Positions 1-6,977 of a DNA stretch of 15,995 bases are shown piece after piece (the first letter of the stretch is position 1; each line of letters starts with the position of its first letter). Both the position numbers and the translations under genes were made by a program. The notes under the pieces were generated by a model. It did no database searches. It had not been told where the DNA came from and was given only the letters and a program-made list of their open reading frames with translations. The DNA comes from Euperipatoides rowelli (lineage: Eukaryota > Onychophora > Udeonychophora > Euonychophora > Peripatopsidae): assembly GCA_003024985.2 (NCBI GenBank), contig PXIH01S0003829.1; one strand, 5' to 3'.

Positions 1-560
1 TAAACACTTCAGGGTCATTCATCCCCAAGCCCCTCCCTCCACCCCACCCCCAAAAATCAAAAAGTCTGTTTTCCTTGTCTATACTATGCAAACTACCCAC
101 ATGCCAAATTTTAAGTTTGTGACATGTTGGGAAGTATTCTAAACACTTCAGGGTCATTCCCCACCCCCCACTCCTCACCACAAAGTCCAAAAGTATATTT
201 TCATTGTCTACATTATGAAACCTATTCACATGCCAAATTTCAGGTTTGTGCCATGTACAGAAGTTTGCTAAACACTTCAGGGGCATTTCTTCCCAACCAC
301 AAGCCCTCCCTTCACCCTACCCCCTAAATAAAAAAGTCTATTTTCATTGTCTACACTTTGTAAACTACCCATATGCCAAATTTCAGGTTTGTGCCATGTA
401 CGGAAGTATGCTAAACATTTCAGGGTCATTTTCCACCCCCACATACCCCCAAAATAAAAAATGTCTAATTTTATAATTTTTATAATGTTTACACTATGGA
501 ACCTACCCACATTTCAAATTTCAAGTTTGTGGGATGTTGGGAAGTATGCTAAACATTTCG
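1..560. repeat. Tandem array of ~137-bp units
   Basis: Four full units and a fifth start begin with TAAACAYTTCAGGG-like sequence at about 1, 140, 269, 412 and 550, giving spacings of 139, 129, 143 and 138 bp. Each unit has a C-rich stretch (CCACCCC...), a T-rich stretch (TTTTCATTGTCTACACT) and the block ATGCCAAATTTCARGTTTGTG. The first unit starts at base 1, so the array probably runs off the left edge. Short open frames inside it, on either strand, follow the repeat and have no protein-like conservation. I infer the internal repeats or tail of a mobile element rather than a gene. Confidence 0.9.
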
Positions 561-606
561 ATCCGACACACACATACACACAATTTTCACTTATATAATA
601 TAGATA
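550..606 (+). other. CA-rich tail ending the tandem array; possible 3' end of a retroelement
   Basis: The last partial unit breaks off into GATCCGACACACACATACAC and then TTCACTTATATAATATAGAT, followed by A-rich DNA. CA-rich DNA followed by a TATAATATAGAT-like terminus is common at the 3' ends of animal non-LTR retrotransposons. I see no adjacent reverse transcriptase on the plus strand, so this stays a guess from the tail alone. Confidence 0.3.
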
Positions 607-746
607 AAAAAATTACTGTAGAAAAAAAAGTTAATAACTGTTAACTTTCTATTGGAATAAAGTTAATAACTTAACTTTGTACTAGTACAAAAAAAAATTA
701 CTGTAGAAAAAAAAAGTTAATGTTTGTTAACTTTGTACTGAAATAA
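607..746. repeat. Two ~50-bp direct repeats with AAGTTAA hairpins
   Basis: AATTACTGTAG followed by an A run and GTTAAY...GTTAACTTT occurs at 611-661 and again at 696-746, an offset of about 85 bp. Three perfect 7-bp inverted repeats AAGTTAA/TTAACTT lie at 628-647 (6-nt loop), 660-677 (4-nt loop) and 714-733 (6-nt loop). A decayed fourth copy is near 989-1008. No coding signal. Confidence 0.8.
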
Positions 747-1610
747 AAAAAAGAATACACACCACCACCACCACAGGATTTTATTAATGAAATAAAAAAA
801 GGGGTGAAGATTAGAGTCCAGGTATTTAAAAGGTTCAAACTTATAGGATGAAAAAAATTCCAACTGTATATGAATTCTACATACCACTACATCTTATAAA
901 ACATATGAGATACAATCAATAAAAAAAATTCACAAGTATACTGTACTTTTTAAAGTATGCTAGAGACAACTAGCATTTTATAAAAAAAAAGTTTATGACT
1001 GTTAACTTTTAATGAAATTAAAATAATGTCTAACTCAAATTGTTGATAACTATTCTACTGGCGATTAGAATAATAGCTATGTTTTACGTCCCTTTTTGCT
1101 TGAAAATCAACAAGAATTTGGACTCTTACATGATTCTTATATTAAAAAAAGTATAACATTCTGAAGAAACTATTTATGGATTTATAAAGTAAACTACTTT
1201 ATCAAAATAAAACTCTATGTTTATCTAAAACAATTTTAAACAAAATAAAAATACAGCCAGATATTTTTTAATTCTAAGTTTAAAAATAGGATATCAGCTA
1301 ATTTTCAACTGCTAACTCAAGCTCTCAAGATATAAAGGATGCAAATACTTCCCATATGCTAAATCGAATAATGAAGGTCTCAGTAACTCTTACGTTATTC
1401 TGAAAGATTCACCATCACTAGCAAGACAGAAATATTTGGATAGCTTTATACCTGAATAATGAGCGATTATAAGCCTCATGGTTATTTATAACCAACGGTA
1501 TTCATGTTTCCCTAAAACATAACAATTTAAAAAAAAAGTTTACAAGACTATAATGTATTATAAAAAAATTTCTAGAGAGGAATAAAGAAAAAAAACATGA
1601 AAAGAGTTCA
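747..1610. other. AT-rich spacer without recognisable genes
   Basis: This stretch is A/T-rich with many homopolymer A runs and a short ACC microsatellite at about 758-773. I found no open frame with protein-like content on either strand, no tRNA-like fold and no convincing mobile-element end apart from the candidate inverted-repeat arm at 823-842. It lies just downstream of the polymerase pseudogene's C-terminus and could hold its 3' flank, but no clear minus-strand AATAAA with a GU-rich element was identified. Confidence 0.6.
823..842. repeat. Candidate left arm of an inverted repeat flanking the polB element
   Basis: The reverse complement of 823-842 matches 6873-6892 (AAGTTTGAACCTGTCAAATA) at 18 of 20 positions, including 12 consecutive bases. 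Both arms also lie close to a GGTGGTGTG-type stretch (758-773 read on the minus strand; 6904-6912 on the plus strand), but at different distances. The pair brackets the whole polymerase transcription unit. It is short and AT-rich, so chance is not excluded. Confidence 0.3.
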
Positions 1611-1793
1611 TCAGATTTCAGAACGTAAGCTGTAATGCCCGTAGATGAGACATGTAATACCATCTGGCTGTATATATTTCTTATTGTCTAGAGAACCATG
1701 AGCTTTTTTAGAATTTTGGTAAGTGAAGACTTCATGTCTATTCGTTTTATAGTGACTACATTTTGGTAGTTGACTATACCTTCGGATAGACAA
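1611..1793 (-). pseudogene. polB C-terminal block
   Basis: This is an open stretch of about 60 codons containing HYKTNRHEVFTYQNSKKAHG, then LDNKK and DGITCLIYGHYSL, closing with a stop at 1611-1613. The HE[VI]YT and DGI.TL.[YH]GHY pattern is what I know as the C-terminal end of Polinton-like DNA polymerases, so the stop probably marks the original protein end. The frame differs from the motif C block just upstream, so a frameshift lies near 1770-1800. Confidence 0.75.
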
Positions 1794-2128
1794 TTTTTGA
1801 AATCTTCAAAAGTTATTTTATTTTTAATAACACAATTAGTAATACCTTTAATTCATTTACTGGTGGTATCTGCTACTTTATTGACATATATTTTACTTCT
1901 CAATCCGATGAACTCTGTCATGATTTCTCCTTTATTCCCATCTTTCATAAGACCTAACTCTAATTGATTCAATCCAGGGGTAATGTACCAATTATTTATT
2001 GGATAATTTGATGTATCAAAGTGTTTACTAAATTTGGGATCAGTCATATCATGATACATATCCTTTGTATGTATTTTATACTGAAAGGAGTCCGTATCAT
2101 GATAGAGGACCTTTAGTTCCTTTGATAT
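1794..2128 (-). pseudogene. polB motif C block
   Basis: Motif C of family B polymerases, which carries catalytic aspartates, reads YHDTDS at 2087-2104 and is intact. It is followed in the same frame by DMTDPKFSKHFDTSNYP, then LNQLELGLMKDGN and EFIGLRSKIYV. A TGA stop at 1853-1855 interrupts the frame, which then continues with KGITNCVIKNKITFEDFKNC. Upstream the frame shifts at about 2113-2128 relative to the motif B block. Confidence 0.85.
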
Positions 2129-2570
2129 TTTGGTACCATCACAATGTAATGGAAATCATAGACTTTGAACTTACTCAAGTCTAGGAATGCCATTCCAATG
2201 TAAATGGGCTTATCATAAAGTATTCTTTGTCTATAGAGATGCACAGTGGCCAAAGGTTCGGAAAAAATTGTGGTTGATTTAAAATTGGCTTTAGAAATTT
2301 ATTTTCTAAGGCTCTCCCATGACCCACACAAGACTATATTTTGGTGGTTACGTACGGTTTCCATAATCTTGCCAAAGACAGAGTTATTCATTAATTTATA
2401 TAAATCTCTTCGAAATTATCAGTGGCCTCCTGTCTTAATTTGGTGTTGAGATCTATATAAGATTTCAACCAGGGTCATTGGGAGAAGCGAACCCATCAAT
2501 GTACTTTATTAAATACAAGGCCGAGTTTTAAATATAACTGTAGAGTTCTATGATGTATTACTTACTTCCT
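2113..2570 (-). pseudogene. polB motif B block
   Basis: Motif B, the nucleotide-binding helix of family B polymerases, reads KLMNNSVFGK at 2368-2397 and is intact. Downstream in the same frame are SKANFKSTTIFSEP, DKPIYIGMAFLDLSK and KVYDFHY, with one TAA at 2299-2301 and a terminal TAA at 2113-2115. Upstream pieces in other frames include HHRTLQLYLKLGL and SYIDLNTKLRQEATDNFEE, showing at least one frameshift between about 2400 and 2560. Confidence 0.85.
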
Positions 2571-2636
2571 TTTAGGATTCAGAGTCATAAGTAATTTTTT
2601 CACTCTACTAGGTCTATAGTGTCTACCTAAATAAGG

Positions 2637-2840
2637 CGACACCACTTCTTATCAACTAACTCACTAAATGGAGCTAGTGGAAACTCATTGTGTATATCAT
2701 GAAGCTCATCTGGATAATCTAGAGCTACTTCTAGGATTTAAAATATCTAAATTGGTAATTTCATCATTATTTAACTATTTAAAGTTATTAACGGGGAGGG
2801 CTTGGATCATGGACCAGCCTTATAAGTTATTTACATCGAA
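2637..2840 (-). pseudogene. polB motif A with in-frame stop, and following block
   Basis: Motif A reads FDVNNL followed by a TAA stop (2820-2822), then GWSMIQALPVNNFK in the same frame up to a second stop at 2775-2777. The catalytic aspartate codon is at 2835-2837. The family has a tyrosine where the first stop stands (NNLYG), so the break falls inside the active-site motif. A further segment, DYPDELHDIHNEFPLAPFSE, lies at 2660-2722 in another frame, ending with a stop at 2637-2639. Confidence 0.82.
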
Positions 2841-3149
2841 ATAGAGTAAATAACTTATATCCTGGTCCTTGTCATACTCAGTCATGTAAGGGTTGTTTGC
2901 CTTTGCATAGTGGTGAGACACTTGGGATATGCCACCACGAATCCCATGTTCGATGAATATGATCATGTCATACTCTTGTAATAATTGCAACTCGACTTTA
3001 ATATACTTTAACATATTACTCCAAGATAACCCTGGAGATATAAAGAAGTGTGCAGGGTCAAGCTTGTAATGCTTTTTACAGGAACGTTGAAACTGTTCAT
3101 AAATATCTGCTAAAATTAAAATGTCACATTTCAAATAGAGATCATTATA
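2820..3149 (-). pseudogene. polB Exo III and pre-motif-A block
   Basis: The longest uninterrupted polymerase stretch, about 105 codons. Exo III (YxxxD) is seen as YLKCD at 3123-3137, followed by ILILADIYEQF, KLDPAHFFISPGLSW, YDMIIFIEHGIRGGISQVS and YAKANNP, leading into motif A. These segments closely follow the family pattern in which the nuclease core passes into the palm. The frame changes near 3131-3149. Confidence 0.86.
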
Positions 3150-3446
3150 ACACCTAATGTCTGTAGATGAAATTTATCCCAGACATTATGTGCATGATAA
3201 TATTCTGTATCTGAAACGTGGGTGTCAGATAAATCTGAATAAAATTTATCCTGAGGTGGTAACTGCCTTTCCAAATATTGATTCATATGATCGATATATT
3301 GTTAAGGAAAAAACTCCCTTTCTTAAAATAAGGCTCTGTGTAGCCAGATCAGGGAAATTTCATTTTGTGATCTTGAATTGTTCCGGTTCTAATCTGTCAG
3401 CTAAGTTAGCTAAACTGGAAGGTAACAATCGGTAACTATCCAAGAA
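3131..3446 (-). pseudogene. polB region between Exo II and Exo III
   Basis: Three collinear pieces in different frames: FLDSYRLLPSSLANLADRL at about 3360-3446, LILRKGVFSLTIYRSYES at about 3277-3333, and QLPPQDKFYSDLSDTHVSD continuing to VWDKFHLQTLG at 3131-3265. They match the usual family order (FLDS.RF.P.SL..LA, then RKG.YPY, then LPP...FYS.L....IS). At least two frameshifts separate them. An opposite-strand open frame at 3157-3435 is a by-product of this region. Confidence 0.75.
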
Positions 3447-3615
3447 TCTCAAAAAGACTTTTTTTACCATCTTTGCATATCACTGCTTTGTTTAAAGAAA
3501 TGTAAGTCTCCTCAGTTTGAGGGATTATTGAATACTTGGGTAGTGATAAAGATTTAATGAAAAGATGGGCATCATATTTGGAATAGTTGTGAAAAATGAC
3601 AGGTATGAATTTAGG
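3436..3615 (-). pseudogene. polB Exo II block
   Basis: Sixty codons in one frame, ending in a TAG at 3436-3438. Exo II reads FHNYSKYDAH at 3565-3594 with its aspartate codon at 3571-3573, preceded by PKFIPVI and followed by LFIKSLSLPKYSIIPQTEE. The 3'-5' exonuclease motif is intact here, unlike Exo I. Confidence 0.83.
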
Positions 3616-3633
3616 TTGTTTATATCGAAGGTT

Positions 3634-3963
3634 TCAAGTATTACAAAGGGGGTCCCAATACTTCCCTGAGATATGATCATGATCTTTAACTTTATAATCA
3701 GTTGTTAGATCAAACTCACGTTGACAAAGGTAACAATGAGTGGCATCATCAAACTCTGCCTGTTGTTCATCGCTAATTTTCATACGTACATTTTTTTTCA
3801 TATACTTGTTTGCCTCTTTATAGAGATTATCAAGAAAATAGTCATGTGCATCTTTATCCCTGTATTGAACTAATTTTTCTTTAAATATAGGATTATTTTC
3901 AAATTCTTTTTGATCTCGATACATATTTTTAATGTAGTAAGCGTAAGATGTAGGGATATGTTG
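3634..3963 (-). pseudogene. polB endonuclease-VII-like Cys/His segment
   Basis: The open frame from about 3963 begins HIPTSYAYYIKNMY and runs to a stop at 3634-3636. It carries CYLCQREF (cysteine codons at 3733-3735 and 3724-3726), then KVKDHDHISGKYWDPLCN. A CxxC followed by [KR]V[RK]DHDH.TGKYRG..H..CN is typical of the recombination endonuclease VII/HNH-like zinc-binding fold found inside Polinton-like polymerases. The segment after GKY is shortened relative to the family pattern, so the distal histidine is not seen. Whether this domain cuts DNA in these elements is not known to me. Confidence 0.8.
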
Positions 3964-4022
3964 TGAAGAATATTGGGGTCTGTGGATTTCTCAAGCAGGC
4001 ATTTGAAATCCGTGTAAATGAC
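3960..4022 (-). pseudogene. polB Exo I block with altered acidic residue
   Basis: VIYTDFKCLLEKSTDPN aligns with the family's Exo I (FVIYADFE.LL). The first aspartate codon is at 4008-4010. The second acidic residue of DxE is replaced by lysine at 4002-4004, consistent with loss of proofreading function in this copy, either before or during decay. Flanking frameshifts lie at about 3963 and at the T run 4052-4062. Confidence 0.75.
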
Positions 4023-4060
4023 AAAGAGCACTTTATGGCACTATGCGTGCAGTTTTTTTT

Positions 4061-4132
4061 TTAAACAGTACAATAATATTGGTGTTGATCCAATAAATCT
4101 TGATGCCCATAGTGCCCCAAACAATTATGACA
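4061..4132 (-). pseudogene. polB C2H2-like zinc finger
   Basis: In the frame ending with TAA at 4061-4063, the sequence reads FCHNCLGHYGHQDLLDQHQY followed by YC: a CxxC (4121-4132), then HQ..L..H and a terminal cysteine (4070-4072). A single zinc finger just before Exo I is usual in this polymerase family. The frame changes from the upstream block at the A6 run 4132-4137. Confidence 0.7.
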
Positions 4133-4698
4133 AAAAATGTACCTGCCTGATATTTACTGACTTGGGATTTCAAAAGCCTGCTTAAGTTTTTAATACATAC
4201 ATAATGTGATGTAGTATNATTTCTTATAAATAAAACATCCACAGACCTAGGATNANTAATTTCAGGATTCANATACAANGGGAAGAATTTTTTATCATCA
4301 TTAACACCAATAACATTGACAGAAATTAAATTTTGCTTTTCAAATTTAGGAATATCTGTCAATGCTACCGGGAAAGGGATATCTTTAAATTTTAAGGGTT
4401 TAAAATGACGTTTATAATGGGATAAACATTGAGGGTTATTAGGGTAAAGTGTATGATGGAGTCCTGCTAAGACATTCCATGCAAAACATTTTTCATCGGC
4501 CTTGTTAATAACATTTATACAAGCTTTTTTCTTTTTAATATATTCTGGCAAATTGATATAAGATGAACCTTTTAAAATATCGCACAGGTTCAGACATAAC
4601 TCAAGAAATAAGGTCGATAATAACACCCAGCCTGAACCTTTGTGGGTGAGATCATCAATCTCTTTCAAGAGAAATACGAACAAGGACTCTAATATCAA
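4133..4698 (-). pseudogene. polB N-terminal conserved region
   Basis: About 190 codons remain open, with GSSYINLPEYIKKKKACINV, DEKCFAWNVLAGLH, PFPVALTDIPKFEKQNLISV and SHYVCIKNLSRLLKSQVSKY. I recognise this series (LP..I..KKA.INV...D..CF.W.VLA.LH, then DI.KFE..N.ISVNV, then HY..IKN.SRL) as the region preceding the zinc finger in Polinton-like polymerases. Five ambiguous bases (4218, 4254, 4256, 4272, 4279) fall inside it. No ATG starts the frame: translation enters from upstream with a frameshift near 4700. Confidence 0.82.
4218..4279. other. Cluster of five ambiguous bases
   Basis: Single N calls at 4218, 4254, 4256, 4272 and 4279 are the only ambiguities in the window. Isolated Ns within 62 bp suggest unresolved consensus positions, as happens when several near-identical copies are collapsed, rather than a scaffold gap. 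Confidence 0.9.
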
Positions 4699-4720
4699 AC
4701 GTAAAGATATATCCTAGTAA

Positions 4721-4948
4721 TTAAAATGTTTTTGTTTTAAATACAAATGTATGGGTATCTTCACCTCTTTTAAATATACAATTTAATCTTAAATTCACCT
4801 TAAGAGCATCATGATTGTTTAAAGTTTGAATTATTTTACTCTTAAGGCGATGTTTAGTTTTATTCAAAAAGATTTTAACATCCTTAACCCCATTTGGTGG
4901 AGGGAATCTCCAAGTCTGTATGCGACAACAGAAAGATGGCTCTACTTA
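4721..4948 (-). pseudogene. polB segment upstream of the N-terminal region
   Basis: An open stretch of 76 codons between stops at 4946-4948 and 4721-4723 encodes KIIQTLNNHDALKVNLRLNC and RGEDTHTFVFKTKT, preceded by a basic segment. A short stretch of the type LKVN..L.C.F.......F.F.TK before the GSGW region fits the family's N-terminal arrangement, though similarity here is weaker than in downstream blocks. Confidence 0.6.
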
Positions 4949-5209
4949 GAAGGGTTCGGCTCCACAATCATCATTTGAATCATTCAAATCATCTGAGTCT
5001 ATTACCTCATCATTGAATTCAACACAGAATTATTTGGAGGTATATTTTTATCCTCGTCATCGTCAATCAAACCATCATTATCATCACTATCTATCATTCT
5101 TTAAATGATCTGTATCATTTGACTCTAGTGGCTAATCATCATCATCATAATCAGATTCAATATCAGAATTAGTGTCATCACTATCATCATAAATATTAAC
5201 ATGAGGAGG
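4949..5209 (-). pseudogene. Acidic linker upstream of polB
   Basis: Three pieces in alternating frames are rich in Asp, Ser, Asn and Glu: NIYDDSDDTNSDIESDYDDD (5132-5199), IDSDDNDGLIDDDEDKN (near 5050-5098) and EFNDEVIDSDDLNDSNDD (near 4965-5020). The plus strand correspondingly shows dense ATC/TCA triplets. I read this as a disordered acidic linker joining the leader to the polymerase, broken by stops and frameshifts. Confidence 0.6.
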
Positions 5210-5210
5210 G

Positions 5211-5700
5211 TTACACCACTATGATTCGGGGAATAAGCATGTGAAGGACCGGGTTGTGGTGAAAAATCTCATGGCCGAGTACCTCCTACCTGATGGGAGG
5301 GGATACTGGAGATGATGAAAGATCCGATGAATATTTTTCCATCTCCATCTCCAAGTCATTAGTTAGGACATACTCAGCCGAAGGTCTTTTTCACCGGAGG
5401 TGAATCCAGTGATGTATCCCCACCTTTATGTTTAATTCTAGACCTAACAGTAGACCTTACAGTAGGTCTAATACTAGAATGTGGTGGGGGATACGTCACT
5501 ATCATTGGACTGAGGTGAAAAAGTCTTCAGCCGATCATCCCCTACCTGACGGGGAGGAAATATCAGAGATGGTGGAAGTTCCAATGAATCGTCACCCATC
5601 TGTGATATCTCTGAGTCATCAGTTAAGGGATAATCGACTAAGGGTTTTTTCATAATTGATGATTTCGGTGATGTATCCCTACCCTTACGCTTTAATTTTG
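5211..5700. repeat. Imperfect tandem duplication (~260 bp) in the leader region
   Basis: Two diverged copies, about 5211-5440 and 5489-5700, share the same order of landmarks: CACTATSATT, GTGAAAAA, CCTACCTGAYGGGAGG, ATCTCYGAGTCAT-like sequence, TTAGTTARG, GTGATGTATCCC and TTTAATT. Offsets run from 256 to 280 because of indels. On the minus strand the copies encode parallel peptides (KRKGRDTSPKSS against KHKGGDTSLDSP; QVGDDRLKTFSPQ against QVGGTRP then DFSPQ), so the duplication occurred within coding sequence. Confidence 0.7.
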
Positions 5701-6327
5701 GTACTAGTTTTATAATAGTAGTATTTAAAATATCAACCTGAGGTGGTATAGTACACTTTGATTTAACATATGATAAAAGTACATTAGGCTTTGATATAAT
5801 CTGTGATGGAATATTAGGCATAATAATAGTTGATGGAATACTTTTCTTAACACTAGACCTAACCCTTGGATATAAAACTTTAATGTCTGATGGTAATGTA
5901 TTACCTTTAGATTTAAGTTGTGGTGGTAATCTGCTTTTGCAATGGATGATTGAATAAAATTTTCAATAGGAGCTCTAACATTAGAATGCAAAACTTTAAT
6001 ATAACTCGACAATACAGCAACTTTAGTAATCTGTAATGGTATATTAGAATTAATAATAGGCCTAATAGTAGTCTTCAGACTTGACTTTAAAACATGAATC
6101 TGATTTGATGGTACGCTATCTTCAATAGTAGATTTAACATTAGGCTTTAAAAATGGTCTAACATTAGCCTGTGTGATTCTAGATTTTGAAATATTTTCAA
6201 CCTGAGATTCAAGACTCGGAAGTGCACCCAACATTTTATAGGAATTCATATTGTAAAAATTACTATTAGCTAAAGAATGAATAAATTTTACCTTATTCAG
6301 TTGATTTCCAGTATGGGCCTGATCCAT
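5474..6327 (-). pseudogene. Low-complexity leader ORF upstream of polB, function unknown
   Basis: The first true ATG in frame is at 6325-6327 and gives MDQAHTGNQLNKVKFIHSLA. The frame stays open to 5725; a second frame (5474-5821 and slightly upstream) carries on the same composition. The product is rich in Pro, Ser, Lys, Ile and Val. It has a repeat of roughly 55-60 residues: YIKVLHSNVRAPIENFIQSS against DIKVLYPRVRSSVKKSIPST, and TTIRPIINSNIPLQI against STIIMPNIPSQI. No transmembrane segment or known catalytic motif is seen. It may be the N-terminal part of one long polymerase protein or a separate small gene. Upstream start candidates in this frame are GTG rather than ATG. I do not recognise a family. 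Confidence 0.55.
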
Positions 6328-6358
6328 ATTTCTTGTATCCACTCAAGGAGATGGTATT

Positions 6359-6615
6359 TCAAAGCTACACTGTTAAAAAGTTTGCTGGCTGGAGTTGATC
6401 CCTCAAAGGTGGACTATTAAAATTGACTCGGGATGATGACCAAAGCTGGGCTGCTTGATATGGCTTGATCTCCGGTGAAATGTCAAGTTAGCTGGAGATG
6501 CTGCTTCAAAGCTGGACTGCTGAATGTGATTGATCTCCGGTGAATAAACTAGCTGGAGATGGACTTCTAAAATCTGGCTGTAAATACTCAATCAAAGCTG
6601 GACTTGACTTCTGGA
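6359..6615. repeat. ~65-75-bp tandem repeats in the presumed 5' leader
   Basis: CAAAGCTGG-type starts occur at about 6360, 6451, 6516 and 6592. The two best units share CAAAGCTGGRCTGCT, TTGATCTCCGGTGAA and AGCTGGAGATG in order; the outer copies are partial. The block lies between the minus-strand TATA box and the first ATG at 6327, so on the minus strand it would be 5' untranslated leader. It carries no continuous coding frame with an ATG. Confidence 0.75.
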
Positions 6616-6688
6616 CAAACTTTCAGTGGTATACAATGTGACTCTTAAAGAAACCAGGAACAAGTGATTTGAATTGGGGAAATCAAAG

Positions 6689-6712
6689 CTTTTATACTCT
6701 ATACTAGCCAAT
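6689..6712 (-). promoter_or_regulatory. Minus-strand core promoter: CCAAT and TATA boxes for the polB unit
   Basis: Read on the minus strand, CTGATTGGCTAG (CCAAT box at 6708-6712) is followed 11 bp later by TATAAAAG (6696-6689). Initiation would be expected near 6660-6665, leaving a leader of about 330 bases before the ATG at 6327. Just upstream are GTTCCCGCC (E2F-like, 6746-6754) and a second AAAGTTCCC copy. The spacing and orientation fit a RNA polymerase II promoter driving the leader/polymerase unit; no transcript evidence is available. Confidence 0.5.
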
Positions 6713-6827
6713 CAGAATGCTTCCCACCGAAAGTTCCCAACAAAAGTTCCCGCCTAAACATTCCCATCATGCATCTTTATAGGAATGCTTTCCATGCAGT
6801 CCGTGCATTTGTGATGTCATGTTGTCT

Positions 6828-6837
6828 TATATAAAAA
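6828..6837 (+). promoter_or_regulatory. Plus-strand TATA-like box
   Basis: TATATAAAAA reads to the right, about 130 bp from the minus-strand TATA box, with TGATGTCAT (6812-6820) just upstream. The layout resembles a divergent promoter pair, but no convincing gene follows on the plus strand and the surrounding DNA is AT-rich, so it may be fortuitous. Confidence 0.2.
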
Positions 6838-6872
6838 TATTAAAATTTATTTTTATACATTGAGGGATTATC

Positions 6873-6892
6873 AAGTTTGAACCTGTCAAATA
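6873..6892. repeat. Candidate right arm of the inverted repeat flanking the polB element
   Basis: AAGTTTGAACCTGTCAAATA is the inverted partner (18/20) of 823-842. It lies outside the promoter-like region, as expected if the element's right end is near 6870-6960. Low information content keeps confidence modest. Confidence 0.3.
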
Positions 6893-6977
6893 GAAGGATG
6901 TTGGGTGGTGTGCTTTTTAATATACCGTACCATACGTTTTATTTTATTAGTTTCTAATGATTTATAAGATTTTTTTT

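Larger units (their letters stand above)
1611..5209 (-). pseudogene. polB: Family B DNA polymerase with endonuclease-like domain, Polinton/adintovirus-like, decayed
   Basis: From high to low coordinates the remnant shows, in protein order: an acidic leader, two N-terminal conserved blocks, a C2H2-like finger, Exo I, a Cys/His segment of endonuclease VII type, Exo II, Exo III, and polymerase motifs A, B and C, then a C-terminal block ending IYGHYSL. This order, with the nuclease-like segment between Exo I and Exo II, fits the polymerases of Polinton/Maverick and adintovirus-like elements, which replicate the element's DNA. About 3.3 kb of conserved coding is close to a full-length protein of 1,000-1,150 residues. 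It cannot be functional: the frame changes at least eight times and there are several in-frame stops, including one inside motif A. Individual blocks are listed separately. Assignment is from motifs by eye; the exact clade is uncertain. Confidence 0.88.

Noticed and set aside
124-510. Overlapping short open frames on both strands
   Set aside because: They follow the 137-bp tandem repeat and show no independent coding signal.
3157-3435. Plus-strand open frame of 92 codons
   Set aside because: It is the opposite strand of polymerase blocks that match the family pattern on the minus strand.
1611-4948. Polymerase as a mitochondrial linear-plasmid or phage-type protein-primed polymerase
   Set aside because: The N-terminal blocks (DIPKFE..N.ISVNV, IKNLSRLL) and the Cys/His KVKDHDH segment between Exo I and Exo II fit Polinton/adintovirus-like polymerases better.
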